Source of the DNA: Phocaeicola fibrisolvens
GTDB lineage: Bacteria; Bacteroidota; Bacteroidia; Bacteroidales; Bacteroidaceae
Direction of reading: 5' to 3'
DNA length: 64,000 nucleotides
Assembly (NCBI RefSeq): GCF_025567125.1
Contig: NZ_JAOQJI010000010.1
Span: forward strand, 1 to 64,000
Made by a program: the position numbers and the translations under genes. Below, piece by piece: positions 9,077-18,227 of this stretch. The notes below the pieces were generated by a model. It worked only from the letters and a program-made list of their open reading frames with translations. It was not told where the DNA came from and ran no database searches. Positions within the stretch are counted from its first letter, which is position 1. Each line of letters begins with the position of its first letter.

Positions 9077-9164
9077 TCGACACGAACGTGACGAGAGGTG
9101 GACACGGACGTGACGAAATCTTGACACGTTCGTGATGAGGTCGTTGCACGTTCGTGTCAAGGTA
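9077..9164. repeat. tandem palindrome array A: four units, 22-bp period
   Basis: Four copies of the 10-bp core CACGWWCGTG start at 9081, 9103, 9125 and 9147, exactly 22 bp apart. The first two read CACGAACGTG and CACGGACGTG, the last two CACGTTCGTG, the reverse complement of the first. The spacers are related (GACGA, GATGA, consensus ACGARRTC). The outer units also form a 16-base inverted pair (9075-9090 with 9147-9162, one mismatch). The array lies 22 bp beyond the stop of efflux system 1 and about 90 bp upstream of the parC promoter. No coding sense. Confidence 0.9.
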
Positions 9165-9185
9165 AGAAGTCAAGTACGGAGTAGC

Positions 9186-10247
9186 TTATTGTTGCTTGCG
9201 GTAGCTGCGGATGGCCCATACATATAGTAGAATGGCAAAGGTGGAGAGCATGGAAAGCTGGAAGCCGATGTCGCCGATGTGGCTGCCCTTCAGATAGACC
9301 ATGCGCATGATTTCCATGAAGTAGCGCAGCGGATTAAGGTATGTGATGTGTTGTGCCCATTCCGGCATGCTGCTGATAGGAGTGAACAGTCCGCTCATCA
9401 GAATGAAAATCAGCATGCAGAACCACATGACGAACATGGCTTGCTGCAAGGTGGAAGAGTAATTGGAGATGACCAGCCCTAGCCCCGACATGACCAGCGC
9501 GAAAATCAGTGTGGCCAGATAGATGGTGAGGATGTTTCCTTCGGGTGTCAGTCCGTAGACCAGCCAGGCCAGCAGCATGCACAGGTTCAGTACCACAAAT
9601 CCGATGGCCCAGTAGGGCAGCAGTTTGGCGAGGGTAAAGGTGAAACGGCTCACCGGGCTGACATTGATTTGCTCGATGGTACCTGCTTCTTTCTCGCTGA
9701 CCACGTTCAGGGCCGGCAGGAAGCCGCAGAGCAATACCAGTATCATGGTCATCAGGGCGGGTACCATGAACACCTTGTAGTTGAGGTACGGGTTGAACTG
9801 GTAGCGCACGGAGGCGGGTGAGGGCTGCGGATTGAGAATTTGTTGCAGGTAGGTGCTGCCCAGTACTCCCTTGGTACCGTTGACCGTATTGACGGCAATC
9901 AGGGTGGAAGGACTGACGCCTCGGGCCTGGTCTTTCTCAAATCCGCGGGGGATTTCCAGCAGCATGTCCACCTGGTCTTTTTCAATGGCATTCAGGCCTT
10001 GTGCGTAGGAAGCAGGTAGGGCGGTCAGCTGGAAGTAACGGGAAGCCTCGATGCGGTGTACCAGCCGTTGGGACGAGGGACTATGGTCGTGGTCAATGAC
10101 GGCAATGCGCAAATCCTCGATTTCCAGTGTGGCAGCCCAAGGCATCACCAGCATCATCACGCAGGGAAACAGTAGGATGAGGCGAGGTAGGAAACGGTTG
10201 CGTTTCAGTTGTTTGAATTCTTTTTCTATCAGGTAGCGTAACATCAT
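9186..10247 (-). CDS. ABC-2 type permease (YbhR/YhhJ-like), efflux system 1
   Basis: Inner-membrane permease of an ABC-2 exporter, 353 residues. One N-terminal membrane helix (about 22-40) precedes a large extracytoplasmic domain, with five more helices from about 170 to the C-terminus. The segments NVVSEKEAGTIEQINVSPV and FVMWFCMLIFILMSGLFTPISSMP are typical of the YbhS/YbhR/YhhJ type. It is the last gene of the operon, 11 bp after the sister permease. The two probably form a heterodimer driven by the fused ATPase upstream. Confidence 0.9.
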   Translation of the reverse strand: MMLRYLIEKEFKQLKRNRFLPRLILLFPCVMMLVMPWAATLEIEDLRIAVIDHDHSPSSQRLVHRIEASRYFQLTALPASYAQGLNAIEKDQVDMLLEIPRGFEKDQARGVSPSTLIAVNTVNGTKGVLGSTYLQQILNPQPSPASVRYQFNPYLNYKVFMVPALMTMILVLLCGFLPALNVVSEKEAGTIEQINVSPVSRFTFTLAKLLPYWAIGFVVLNLCMLLAWLVYGLTPEGNILTIYLATLIFALVMSGLGLVISNYSSTLQQAMFVMWFCMLIFILMSGLFTPISSMPEWAQHITYLNPLRYFMEIMRMVYLKGSHIGDIGFQLSMLSTFAILLYVWAIRSYRKQQ

Positions 10248-10258
10248 AAGCTTGCGGT

Positions 10259-11380
10259 TTATTCCAGTCGGTTCTTAAATTTGCGGGTGGTGGCTGCAAT
10301 CAGGACTACGGCCATGAGGCATAGCACGGCCACTTCCTTCCACACGTAGACAAAGGGTACGCCTTCAATCATCAGTCGTCGTACTGCTGCCACGTACCAG
10401 CGTGCCGGAATGAGGCAGGAAATGGTCTGAAGGATGCCCGGCATGCTTTCTATCGGGTAGATAATGCCCGACAGGATAATGGTCGGGATGAGCAGGACCA
10501 TGGCCGAGACCAGCAGGGCTGCCACCTGGGTATGCGTGACGCAGGAAATCAGCAGTCCCAGTGCCAGCGATACGAAGATAAACAGCAGGGAGACTCCCAG
10601 CAGGGCCGTCAGACTTCCGGCTATGGGCACGTCGAGCACAAAGACCGAAAGCAGCAGGATGGTAGTCAGGTTGAGCAGGGAGAGCACGAAATAGGGTACG
10701 GATTTCGACAGAATGACAAACAGCGGATTGATAGGGGAGACCAGCAGCACTTCCATTGTACCGGTCTCTTTTTCGCGGACGATGGAAATGGAAGTCATCA
10801 TGGCGCAAATCAGCATCAGAATCAGTCCCATAACCCCTGGTACGAAGTTGTAGGCACTCTTCATTTGCGGATTGTAGAGCAGCTTGTTGTAGGCTGCAAT
10901 CGGCATTCCTTCCGTTCCTCCTTTGGAGGAGAAAGCCTCAGCGGGTCGGATGGTTTGCAGGGCTTGTCGGAGAATGGTCTGAGCATACGTATTCCGGGTG
11001 ACTGCCAGGTTGGGCTCCGTGGCATCGGCCAGAATCTGTATCTGTGAAGAATTGAAGCGGAAACGGTGCAGGTCGGACGGGAAAATGACGGCCAGCTCTA
11101 TCTGGTTGCGCCGGAACAGCCGCTCAATCTCATCGGGCGATTGGACGACATATTTCACCGTGAAATACTCGCTGGCATCCAGTTGCTCTACCAGTTTCCG
11201 TACATCCGTCTGAAGGGAGGGAGCCAATACGGCAGTCTGGACATTGCGCACCTCGGTAGAGATGGCAAAGCCGAAAAGGATAATCTGTATAATCGGCATG
11301 CCTATCAGTATCAGCATGGTGCGTCGGTCGCGCAGGATGTGATGGAATTCTTTTCTGACAAAAGCGATAAACTGTTTCAT
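10259..11380 (-). CDS. ABC-2 type permease (YbhS-like), efflux system 1
   Basis: First of two ABC-2 permeases, 373 residues from the ATG at 11380. Topology matches its sister: an N-terminal helix near 21-42, an extracytoplasmic domain, then helices from about 180. The segment TSISIVREKETGTMEVLLVSP is the usual cytoplasmic loop. The ATG overlaps the upstream ATPase stop by 4 bp (ATGA), the reason for rejecting a longer frame that starts about 170 bp upstream inside the ATPase. The overlap indicates translational coupling. Confidence 0.9.
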   Translation of the reverse strand: MKQFIAFVRKEFHHILRDRRTMLILIGMPIIQIILFGFAISTEVRNVQTAVLAPSLQTDVRKLVEQLDASEYFTVKYVVQSPDEIERLFRRNQIELAVIFPSDLHRFRFNSSQIQILADATEPNLAVTRNTYAQTILRQALQTIRPAEAFSSKGGTEGMPIAAYNKLLYNPQMKSAYNFVPGVMGLILMLICAMMTSISIVREKETGTMEVLLVSPINPLFVILSKSVPYFVLSLLNLTTILLLSVFVLDVPIAGSLTALLGVSLLFIFVSLALGLLISCVTHTQVAALLVSAMVLLIPTIILSGIIYPIESMPGILQTISCLIPARWYVAAVRRLMIEGVPFVYVWKEVAVLCLMAVVLIAATTRKFKNRLE

Positions 11381-12867
11381 GGTCGTTCGGTTTGAGCGTG
11401 AGTAAAAGCCGCGTCTCCCCGTTGGGCTTCGCGGGCCAGTTTCTGGAACACTTCGTCCATGTTTCGGGCTTGGAAACGGGCTTTCAGTCCGTCGGGAGTA
11501 TCCAGGGCGCGGATATGTCCGTCCACCATCATGGAAATGCGGTCGCAATATTCTGCTTCGTCCATGTAGTGCGTGGTGACGAAAATGGTGATTCCCTGGT
11601 CGGCAGCCTGATAAATCAGTTCCCAGAACTGGCGGCGGGTGGCCGGGTCCACGCCTCCGGTCGGTTCATCCAGAAAAACCAGCTCCGGGCGGTGGAAAAT
11701 GGCCACCGAGAAGGCCAACCGTTGTTTCCAGCCTAGCGGCAGGGAACGGACCAAGGTATGTTGCTCCTCGTAGAGGCCGATACGCCGCAAGGTCTCTTCG
11801 GTGCGGGGCGCAATTTCTTTGGCATTGACTCCGTAGATACCTCCGAACAGGCGGAGATTCTCGCGGACCGTCAGGTCTTCGTACAGCGAAAACTTCTGGC
11901 TCATGTAGCCGATTCGTCGTTTTATTTCCTCGCTCTGTGTCCGGACATCGAATCCCATCACCTCCGCTTTCCCTTCGGAAGGCAGACTGAGTCCGCAGAG
12001 AATGCGCATGGCAGTGGTTTTTCCGGCTCCGTTGGCTCCTAAGAAACCGAAAATCTCTCCCCGCTGTACTGAGAAAGAAATATGGTCGACGGCGGTAAAA
12101 GTGCCGAACCGTTTGACCAGATTGTCTACCTGAATGAGGGGAGCAGAATTCCCGACTGCCGCTTTTCGCTCAAGTCCGGGAGGACACAGAATGTCACTGA
12201 ACCGCGTCAGGATGGTTTCCGGGCGGTCGATACCTTTGATTTCTCCTTCATACAGGAAGGCTACGCGGTCGCATCGTCGGGCTTCGTCCATGAAAGGGGT
12301 GGATACCACGAGGGTGATGCCTTCCTGACGGAGGCGGGCCAGCATTTCCCAAAATTCCCGGCGGGATACAGGGTCTACTCCGGTGGTCGGCTCATCGAGA
12401 AACAGGATTTGGGGAGCATGGACCAGTGCGCAGCACAATGCCAGCTTTTGCTTCATGCCTCCCGACAGGGCTCCGGCTCGCCGGTCTTTGAAGGGAGCAA
12501 TCTGTTCGTAAATCGGCCGAATCCGTTCGTAGTTCTCTTCTACGGTGGTGTGAAAGACGGTGGCAAAGAAACGCAGGTTTTCTTCCACGGTCAGGTCTTG
12601 GTACAAGGAGAAACGTCCCGGCATGTAGCCTACGCTTCGTCGGATGGTGCGGAAATCGGCCAGTACGTCGGCATGCAGTACATGAGCCGTTCCCTGGTCC
12701 GGCTTCAGTAGAGTGGTCAGGATGCGGAAGAGCGTACTCTTTCCGGAGCCGTCGGGACCGATGAGGCCGAACAGTTCGCCTTGCTTCACCTGGAAAGATA
12801 CGTCGCGCAGTGCCTGTACCTTTCCATAGCTTTTGCTTACGTGGCTGACTTCAATAAGGGTTTCCAT
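11377..12867 (-). CDS. ABC transporter ATP-binding protein with two fused ATPase domains (YbhF-like)
   Basis: Energy subunit of efflux system 1, 496 residues. Domain 1 has Walker A GPDGSGKST, signature LSGGMKQKLAL and Walker B ILFLDEPTTGVDP. Domain 2 has Walker A GANGAGKTT, a degenerate signature LPLGWKQRLAF and Walker B LVFLDEPTGGVDP. The same asymmetry of a normal and an altered signature is known for E. coli YbhF. The start ATG at 12867 is set by a strong Shine-Dalgarno sequence; a 10-codon longer frame is less likely. It ends in a 4-bp overlap with the first permease. Confidence 0.93.
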   Translation of the reverse strand: METLIEVSHVSKSYGKVQALRDVSFQVKQGELFGLIGPDGSGKSTLFRILTTLLKPDQGTAHVLHADVLADFRTIRRSVGYMPGRFSLYQDLTVEENLRFFATVFHTTVEENYERIRPIYEQIAPFKDRRAGALSGGMKQKLALCCALVHAPQILFLDEPTTGVDPVSRREFWEMLARLRQEGITLVVSTPFMDEARRCDRVAFLYEGEIKGIDRPETILTRFSDILCPPGLERKAAVGNSAPLIQVDNLVKRFGTFTAVDHISFSVQRGEIFGFLGANGAGKTTAMRILCGLSLPSEGKAEVMGFDVRTQSEEIKRRIGYMSQKFSLYEDLTVRENLRLFGGIYGVNAKEIAPRTEETLRRIGLYEEQHTLVRSLPLGWKQRLAFSVAIFHRPELVFLDEPTGGVDPATRRQFWELIYQAADQGITIFVTTHYMDEAEYCDRISMMVDGHIRALDTPDGLKARFQARNMDEVFQKLAREAQRGDAAFTHAQTERP

Positions 12868-12880
12868 TTGTGACCTCCTT
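12868..12880 (-). promoter_or_regulatory. strong Shine-Dalgarno site of the dual-ATPase gene
   Basis: AAGGAGGT on the minus strand, 5 nt before the ATG at 12867. Most genes in the window lack such a site. It abuts the stop codon of the HlyD gene at 12881-12883 and decides the ATPase start. Confidence 0.75.
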
Positions 12881-13780
12881 TCAGAATTTGACTTCACCGT
12901 ACATGCCCAGTTTGATGTGGCCGTCGTTGTGGACGGCTATCTTGACGGCATATACCTGGTTGGCGCGTTCGTCGTCGGTCAGGATGGTTTTCGGGGTGAA
13001 TTCGGCTTCTTCGGAAATCCAGGTCACTTTGCCGGGGTAGGTGTTCCGTTGTGCATCGCCAAAGTCGGCAAATACCGTGACCTCGTTTCCTAATTTTACG
13101 GAGGCCAGTTGCTGGGAGGTGACGTAGGCCCGCAGGAAGATGTGTTCCGTGTCGGCTATCTTGAACAGCGGTTTCCCGAGGGTAGCCAGTTCTCCCGGTT
13201 CGGCATATTTGGCCAGAACCGTTCCGCTTATCGGGGCGGTGATATGGCATTTCTTGAGTTGGTCTTCGATTTGTGCCACTTGGATGGCTACCGACGAACT
13301 TTGTTCTGTCAGGCTGGCAGTGGTGTTTCCCAAAGACGAAACCTGCGCCTCCAGTTGCCGGTTGAGTACCGCCAGCTGGGCGTCCCAGTCATCCAGCTGT
13401 TTACGGTTGGCCGCCTGTGCTTTCAGCAGATTTTCCACTCGGTTGCGTTCCCGTTGTGCGGTAGCGATTTGTTCCTTGGTGGCGGCAATCTGTCGGTGAA
13501 TGTCGGGGCGTTGGTTTTCCACGGACTTCATCTGTGCCTCCAGCTGACGCTTTTTCAGGTAGAGCTGTACGGTGTCCACCAGTCCCACTTCAGTGCCTTG
13601 GGTAAAGTGCATCCCTTCTTCGGCATTCAGGTAGAATAGTTTTCCGGTGGTTTCGGAAGAGACCACAATTTCGGTCGCTTCAAAAGTACCGGTCGCATCA
13701 AAGTTGTCTTTTTCTCCACAGGCGGTGAGACTGTACACTGCAAAGAGGAGGAATCCATATTTTGTTTTCATATTCAGCAT
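12881..13780 (-). CDS. HlyD-family membrane fusion protein, lipoprotein (YbhG-like), efflux system 1
   Basis: Periplasmic adaptor linking the ABC-2 permeases to the TolC channel, 299 residues. A lipoprotein signal ends at Cys21 (SLTAC), so it is anchored by lipid instead of a membrane helix. The order is a lipoyl-like half (about 40-70), a coiled-coil hairpin rich in Gln/Arg/Glu (about 75-165), the second lipoyl half (CHITAPISGTVLAKYAEPGE) and a beta-barrel domain. An alternative ATG lies three codons downstream (13771) and cannot be excluded. It follows tolC by 25 bp. Confidence 0.9.
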   Translation of the reverse strand: MLNMKTKYGFLLFAVYSLTACGEKDNFDATGTFEATEIVVSSETTGKLFYLNAEEGMHFTQGTEVGLVDTVQLYLKKRQLEAQMKSVENQRPDIHRQIAATKEQIATAQRERNRVENLLKAQAANRKQLDDWDAQLAVLNRQLEAQVSSLGNTTASLTEQSSSVAIQVAQIEDQLKKCHITAPISGTVLAKYAEPGELATLGKPLFKIADTEHIFLRAYVTSQQLASVKLGNEVTVFADFGDAQRNTYPGKVTWISEEAEFTPKTILTDDERANQVYAVKIAVHNDGHIKLGMYGEVKF

Positions 13781-13805
13781 ATTTTGAACGGTTGGAAAAT
13801 AAAAA

Positions 13806-15062
13806 TTAGTTGGTGAGGTGTTTTCGCTGGTGCAGGTGCATGAGCAGTTGGATTTCGTGGAGTACTTTTGCCTGCCGGGCCAGGTTCTCGGCCGTGATTT
13901 CTTTCAGCAGGTCACTGACACTCAGGGTACCGTTGGCCACTTTGGCTTCGGCAGAAAGCCGGATGTTCTTCCGCAGCCGGATTATCTCTTCGTCCTCTTT
14001 CATCTGTTGCCGGAGGGTTTGGATGGTGCCGTCCTCTTCCGCCAGCTGCAGGTGGGTATGAAACAGAAACAAATCCCGTTCACTTTGGATTTTCTGGAGC
14101 TGGTTATCCAGCTTTTTCCGGTCATTTTTCAAAGTATACAGACTTCCGAAATTCCATGTAAAACGGGCACCGACCAGATAGTAGGCCCTGAACTTGTCTT
14201 TTAGAATGTCCAGTCCCGGATTACCGTAGGCTCCTTGTGCGAAGAGACTGAAAGAGGGAAGATAACCGGTTTGTAATCCTTTTCGTTGTACGGAAACGCT
14301 CTGTTCCTGTGCCTCGTACCACCGGAGCTCAGGTCGGTTGATGGTGTTGGTCGTCTCCAAGACAGCCTCAGGTCGTTGGAGGTGCGTGTGTGGTGGAAGC
14401 TCTTCCCCTGTCAGCAGGGACAACATGCGCAGGTAGGCACTGCGGTTACTTTCCAGCTGGATGCGTTGCTGGCGGGTTTGCAGGATTTCTACTTGTACGG
14501 CATCCACATCGGCGTCATTGGCTGTGCCGTTGGTGCGATAGGCTTGCACATCTTTCAGGCTTCGGGCCAGTTCTTCTTCGAGCAACGTGTGTTGTGACAG
14601 CTGTTCGTCGAGTAAGAGAATGCCAAAGAAAACCTGGTCCACTCTTTCTTCCAGTGCATACAGACTGTTGTCGAGCAGTCGTTCGCTTTCTTCTGTTGCA
14701 GCCTGAATCTGGGCTTTTTGGTTTCGGATTTTTCCTCCGTCCCACAGGTTCTGTCTGACTTCAATCATTGCCTGATATTGGTCCTTGGGCAATCCTTTGC
14801 TGCCAAGTCCGGGGATGTCAAAGGGGAAGGTGGTGGCTTCACTTTGATAAGAGACTTTTCCACTCAGACTGATTTGTGGTAAGTTGCCTTTTCCTGCATT
14901 CGATAAGGTATATTCTTCCGAGAGGCGGAGCAGGTCGTATTGCCGGGTTTGCGGGTAATTCTCACGGGCTTTCTGCCGGCAATCTTCCAATGTGACTTGT
15001 GCATGGACGATGTGACTGAAGCCCCATACGCACAAGAAGAGAAACATTCGTAGCATACGCAT
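13806..15062 (-). CDS. TolC family outer-membrane efflux protein, efflux system 1
   Basis: Outer-membrane channel of efflux system 1, 418 residues, with a signal peptide (about 1-21, ending IVHAQ) and long Gln/Leu/Glu-rich helical stretches in the two-repeat TolC pattern. ITLEDC-like VTLEDCRQKARENYP opens the mature protein, as is common in the family. It is the first gene of the operon and sits opposite the AraC regulator gene, with a 157-bp region between the two start codons. Confidence 0.9.
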   Translation of the reverse strand: MRMLRMFLFLCVWGFSHIVHAQVTLEDCRQKARENYPQTRQYDLLRLSEEYTLSNAGKGNLPQISLSGKVSYQSEATTFPFDIPGLGSKGLPKDQYQAMIEVRQNLWDGGKIRNQKAQIQAATEESERLLDNSLYALEERVDQVFFGILLLDEQLSQHTLLEEELARSLKDVQAYRTNGTANDADVDAVQVEILQTRQQRIQLESNRSAYLRMLSLLTGEELPPHTHLQRPEAVLETTNTINRPELRWYEAQEQSVSVQRKGLQTGYLPSFSLFAQGAYGNPGLDILKDKFRAYYLVGARFTWNFGSLYTLKNDRKKLDNQLQKIQSERDLFLFHTHLQLAEEDGTIQTLRQQMKEDEEIIRLRKNIRLSAEAKVANGTLSVSDLLKEITAENLARQAKVLHEIQLLMHLHQRKHLTN

Positions 15063-15086
15063 TCAATCTTTGTTGAGGTAATGAGA

Positions 15087-15094
15087 TAAAGATA
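15087..15094 (-). promoter_or_regulatory. possible -7 element of efflux operon 1
   Basis: TATCTTTA matches seven of eight positions of TAnnTTTG and lies 24 bp upstream of the tolC ATG. The AraC regulator presumably acts in this intergenic region, but no clear operator repeat was found. Confidence 0.4.
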
Positions 15095-15191
15095 CAGGAA
15101 TTTTATGATATCTTTCGGTCCTATATGTGTGACGGAATGTTCTTTTTGTTCGTTAATTGCCTGTATATAGTCCTGAAATCAAGCGAAATAT

Positions 15192-15199
15192 TATCTTTG
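15192..15199 (+). promoter_or_regulatory. -7 promoter element of the AraC regulator gene
   Basis: TATCTTTG, an exact TAnnTTTG match, 20 bp upstream of the ATG at 15220. Its position inside the longer frame starting at 15157 rules out that start. Confidence 0.7.
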
Positions 15200-15219
15200 C
15201 AGGAAATTGCGTATGTGAA

Positions 15220-16128
15220 ATGAAATCGAATCGTCTGTTGTTGCTGGCCTTGAGGCAAATACGTGAGCGGGTGGGAGAAAGTCACAATGCCTATCGTTTT
15301 CTGATTCCGGAACTGGGACTGCTCCGTTCCATTCATGGGATAGCCGATGTGGTCCGTTTCCTGTCGGTGGAAGGGCAGCCCTACCGTCTGACGGAGGGGA
15401 GAGTGGTGTATTTTCGTGCCGGTACGCTTCGTTTGCGTATCAACTTGCGTGAGCTGGAGTTTAAAGCAGGGGATTTTCTGGTAGTATCTCCCGGAACCGT
15501 ATTCGAATTTCTATATGTGTCGTCTGATTTGGATTTGGCGATGTTGGCTTTTTCCAACAGCCTGATGGAAAGCTGGCAGAAAGAAGAATTGTTGCAGGTC
15601 TATTTACAAGGCAGGCTGTTTCTACATCTTTCACTGACTGAGCAGGAGAGCCGGCGGATGGAACAGATTTTTGCCTTGTTGTGGGAGGTAGTCCACGACC
15701 GGCCCTTCCCAAAGGAATCCGTACAAAGCTTGATTTCTCTCGTCTTTCACCAAACGGACAGTTTCAGAGGACGCGGGTTGGAGGCTGACAAACAGAAACG
15801 TACCCGTCAGGAAGAAGTGTTCAATCGTTTTTTGGAATTGGTCAACAAATATGCCATTCATGAACGAAACTGTACGTTCTATGCCGACCGTTTATGCCTC
15901 ACTTCCCGTTATCTGAGTACATTGGTACGGCAAGCCAGCGGGCGGACGGTGATGAACTGGGTTAACGAGGCAGTAGTGCAGGAAGCCAAGCTGATGTTGC
16001 GTCACACCGACAAGCTGGTGTATCAGATAGCCGACGAATTGAATTTTCCCAATGCCTCGTTCTTTTGCAAGTATTTCCGTCGGATGACGGGGATGACTCC
16101 CAATGACTATCGTCAGGAGAATGGATAA
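15220..16128 (+). CDS. AraC family transcriptional regulator
   Basis: 302-residue regulator with an N-terminal cupin-like sensing half (about 20-150) and a C-terminal AraC double helix-turn-helix (about 205-300). The second helix-turn-helix shows the signature VYQIADELNFPNASFFCKYF followed by RRMTGMTPNDYR. It is transcribed away from efflux operon 1, so it is probably its local regulator (inference from the divergent arrangement). The inducer is unknown. The start was placed downstream of the exact -7 element at 15192. Confidence 0.9.
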   Translation: MKSNRLLLLALRQIRERVGESHNAYRFLIPELGLLRSIHGIADVVRFLSVEGQPYRLTEGRVVYFRAGTLRLRINLRELEFKAGDFLVVSPGTVFEFLYVSSDLDLAMLAFSNSLMESWQKEELLQVYLQGRLFLHLSLTEQESRRMEQIFALLWEVVHDRPFPKESVQSLISLVFHQTDSFRGRGLEADKQKRTRQEEVFNRFLELVNKYAIHERNCTFYADRLCLTSRYLSTLVRQASGRTVMNWVNEAVVQEAKLMLRHTDKLVYQIADELNFPNASFFCKYFRRMTGMTPNDYRQENG

Positions 16129-16135
16129 AAAATGC

Positions 16136-17509
16136 TTATGAATTCATTTCCTGTATCGGTTGGCGGTCTGTGCGCAACGACTTCAATACCGGAATGGTCA
16201 GCGGGAGAGACATCAGGAACGAACACAAATCGGATACGGCCTGGCACATCTCTACTCCTTGCAATTGCAGGAAATACGGAAGAACCAGTATCAGCGGAAT
16301 GAAGAACAGTCCTTGGCGGGCAGATGACAAGGCCACCGCCCGTTTGGGTTGGCGGATGGTCTGTAGAAGCATGTTGCACAGGATGACCCATGCACCCAGC
16401 GGGAGTGTGATAAGTTGCCAACGGAGTGCTTCGGCTCCCACAGCGATGACTTGCGGGTCTTCTTTTCGGAACCAGGACACGACTTCGGGGGCATAGATGT
16501 AACCAATCAAAGAGCAGATGGCCAGGAAAATGAGTCCTACCTTCACGCAATACTTAAATCCCTGGAGTACACGCCGGTTCAATCCTGCGCCGTAGTTGAA
16601 TCCGCAAACCGGTTGGAAGCCCTGTCCGAAACCGATGACAAAGGAGTTGATGAACATGCAGATACGGGTGACGATGGACATTCCGGCAATGGCTGCATCT
16701 CCGAAATTGCCGGCGGCCACGTTCAGCAGGATGGTCGAAACGCTGGCCAGCCCCTGCCGGCACAAGGAAGGGCTGCCTCCATAGACGATTTCTTTCAGAT
16801 AAGCCGGGGTAGGGGTAAAATAACGGTAGTTGATGCGGATGTTTTCTCCTTTTCGGTCCATGAAAATCAGGATGGTGAAGCTGCACACCTGACTGATGAA
16901 CGTAGACCAGGCGGCCCCTGCAATGCCCATGTCGAACACAAAAATCAGCAGCGGGTCAAGAGCAATATTCAGAAAGGCACCTACCGTGATACCAATCATG
17001 GCGTATACGGCATTTCCCTGAAAACGCATTTGGTTGTTCAGAACCAAAGAAGAGGCCATAAAGGGAGCTCCCAGCAGGATAATACCCAGATACGTCTTGG
17101 CGTATGGCAGGATGGTGGGAGTGGAGCCTAGTGCCAGACAAATCGGTCCCAAAAAGAGCAATCCGATGAGGGCTATCAGACATCCGATGAAGAAGGCACA
17201 GAAGAATCCTGTAGCTGCCATTCTTTCTGCACTCCGGTAGTCACGTGCACCCAGCCGTCTGGAGATAAAGTTGCCCGAACCGTGTCCGCAGAAGAAACCG
17301 AATGCCTGAATGATGGCCATGATGGAAAAAGAAATGCCGACTGCTGCCGTAGACTGCGTATTGATTTTTCCAACAAAGTAGGTATCGGCCATGACATAAA
17401 ATGAGGTGACCAGCATGCTGATGATGGTCGGAATAGCCAATGACCCGATGAGGCGAGGCACTGGCGCGGTGGTCATAAGGGTGTATTTATCTTTTTTTTC
17501 TTTGGACAT
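16136..17509 (-). CDS. MATE family efflux transporter (second)
   Basis: 457-residue MATE antiporter with about twelve hydrophobic segments. It carries IPTIISMLVTSFYVMADTYFVG near the N-terminus and GQGFQPVCGFNYGA in the second half, both typical of MATE proteins. It is not closely similar to the one at 2835-4199, so they are separate subfamilies. The start at 17509 (MSKEKKDKY) is preferred, because a longer frame to 17599 would run through an exact -7 element and into nth. Convergent with the AraC gene, 7 bp apart. Confidence 0.92.
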   Translation of the reverse strand: MSKEKKDKYTLMTTAPVPRLIGSLAIPTIISMLVTSFYVMADTYFVGKINTQSTAAVGISFSIMAIIQAFGFFCGHGSGNFISRRLGARDYRSAERMAATGFFCAFFIGCLIALIGLLFLGPICLALGSTPTILPYAKTYLGIILLGAPFMASSLVLNNQMRFQGNAVYAMIGITVGAFLNIALDPLLIFVFDMGIAGAAWSTFISQVCSFTILIFMDRKGENIRINYRYFTPTPAYLKEIVYGGSPSLCRQGLASVSTILLNVAAGNFGDAAIAGMSIVTRICMFINSFVIGFGQGFQPVCGFNYGAGLNRRVLQGFKYCVKVGLIFLAICSLIGYIYAPEVVSWFRKEDPQVIAVGAEALRWQLITLPLGAWVILCNMLLQTIRQPKRAVALSSARQGLFFIPLILVLPYFLQLQGVEMCQAVSDLCSFLMSLPLTIPVLKSLRTDRQPIQEMNS

Positions 17510-17535
17510 GATGGTTGAACTATAATCGGACACCG

Positions 17536-17543
17536 CAAAAGTA
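17536..17543 (-). promoter_or_regulatory. -7 promoter element of the second MATE gene
   Basis: TACTTTTG on the minus strand, an exact TAnnTTTG match 27 bp before the ATG at 17509, in the short gap after nth. Confidence 0.65.
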
Positions 17544-17553
17544 CAAAAAAAAA

Positions 17554-18195
17554 TTATATGCCCTTTAAGGATTCCTTGCAGATGCCGTTGAGTCCGCAAC
17601 TTTCACATTTGGGAGCCCGTGCCGTACAGACGTAGCGTCCGTGCAGAATCAGCCAGTGGTGTGCGGTAGGAATCAGGTTTTCGGGAATGTATTTCACCAG
17701 CTCCTTTTCGGTGGCCAGCGGAGTGGTACAAGAGCGCGGAACCAGTCCGATGCGGTGGCTCACGCGGAACACATGGGTATCTACGGCCATGGCTGCCTTG
17801 TGGAAAACCACGCTCTGAATCACATTGGCGGTCTTTCGTCCTACCCCCGGCAGTTTCACCAGTTCCTCCAGCGTGTCAGGTACGGTGCTGTGAAAATCGC
17901 GCACCAGCATCTGGGCCATGCCTACCAAGTGCTTGGCTTTGTTGTTCGGGTAGCTGACGCTGCGGATGTATTCGAACACGACTTCCGGAGTGGTAGCGGC
18001 CAAGGTTTCCGGCGTGGGGAAGTCGTGGAAGAGGGGAGGCGTAATCTGATTGACCCGCTTGTCGGTGCACTGGGCACTCAGGATGACGGCTATCAGCAGT
18101 TCAAACGGGTTGCTGTAGTGCAGTTCGGTTTCAGCCACAGGCATGGCTTTCTGGAAATATTCAATGACTTTCTGGTAAAGTTCTTTCTTGCGCAT
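17554..18195 (-). CDS. nth: endonuclease III (DNA glycosylase/AP lyase)
   Basis: Base-excision repair enzyme that removes oxidised pyrimidines and cuts the abasic site, 213 residues, the usual size. The helix-hairpin-helix LVKLPGVGRKTANVI holds the catalytic lysine, and the catalytic aspartate lies in AVDTHVFRV. The iron-sulfur cluster motif C-X6-C-X2-C-X5-C is complete near the C-terminus (CTARAPKCESCGLNGIC). It lies 32 bp after corA and is probably the last gene of that operon. Confidence 0.95.
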   Translation of the reverse strand: MRKKELYQKVIEYFQKAMPVAETELHYSNPFELLIAVILSAQCTDKRVNQITPPLFHDFPTPETLAATTPEVVFEYIRSVSYPNNKAKHLVGMAQMLVRDFHSTVPDTLEELVKLPGVGRKTANVIQSVVFHKAAMAVDTHVFRVSHRIGLVPRSCTTPLATEKELVKYIPENLIPTAHHWLILHGRYVCTARAPKCESCGLNGICKESLKGI

Positions 18196-18227
18196 AATTC
18201 TGTAAGTAAATTAAAGGTGTGGATAAA

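Noticed and set aside
9077..9164. Array A as a remnant of a transposable element end
   Set aside because: No transposase, no target duplication, and the exact 22-bp period with flipped cores is unlike terminal repeats.
11381..11548. Longer N-terminus of the first ABC-2 permease
   Set aside because: It lies inside the ATPase gene and has no permease-like sequence; the ATGA overlap at 11377-11380 gives a natural start.
17510..17599. Longer N-terminus of the second MATE protein
   Set aside because: The extension overlaps nth and runs through the exact -7 element at 17536-17543.
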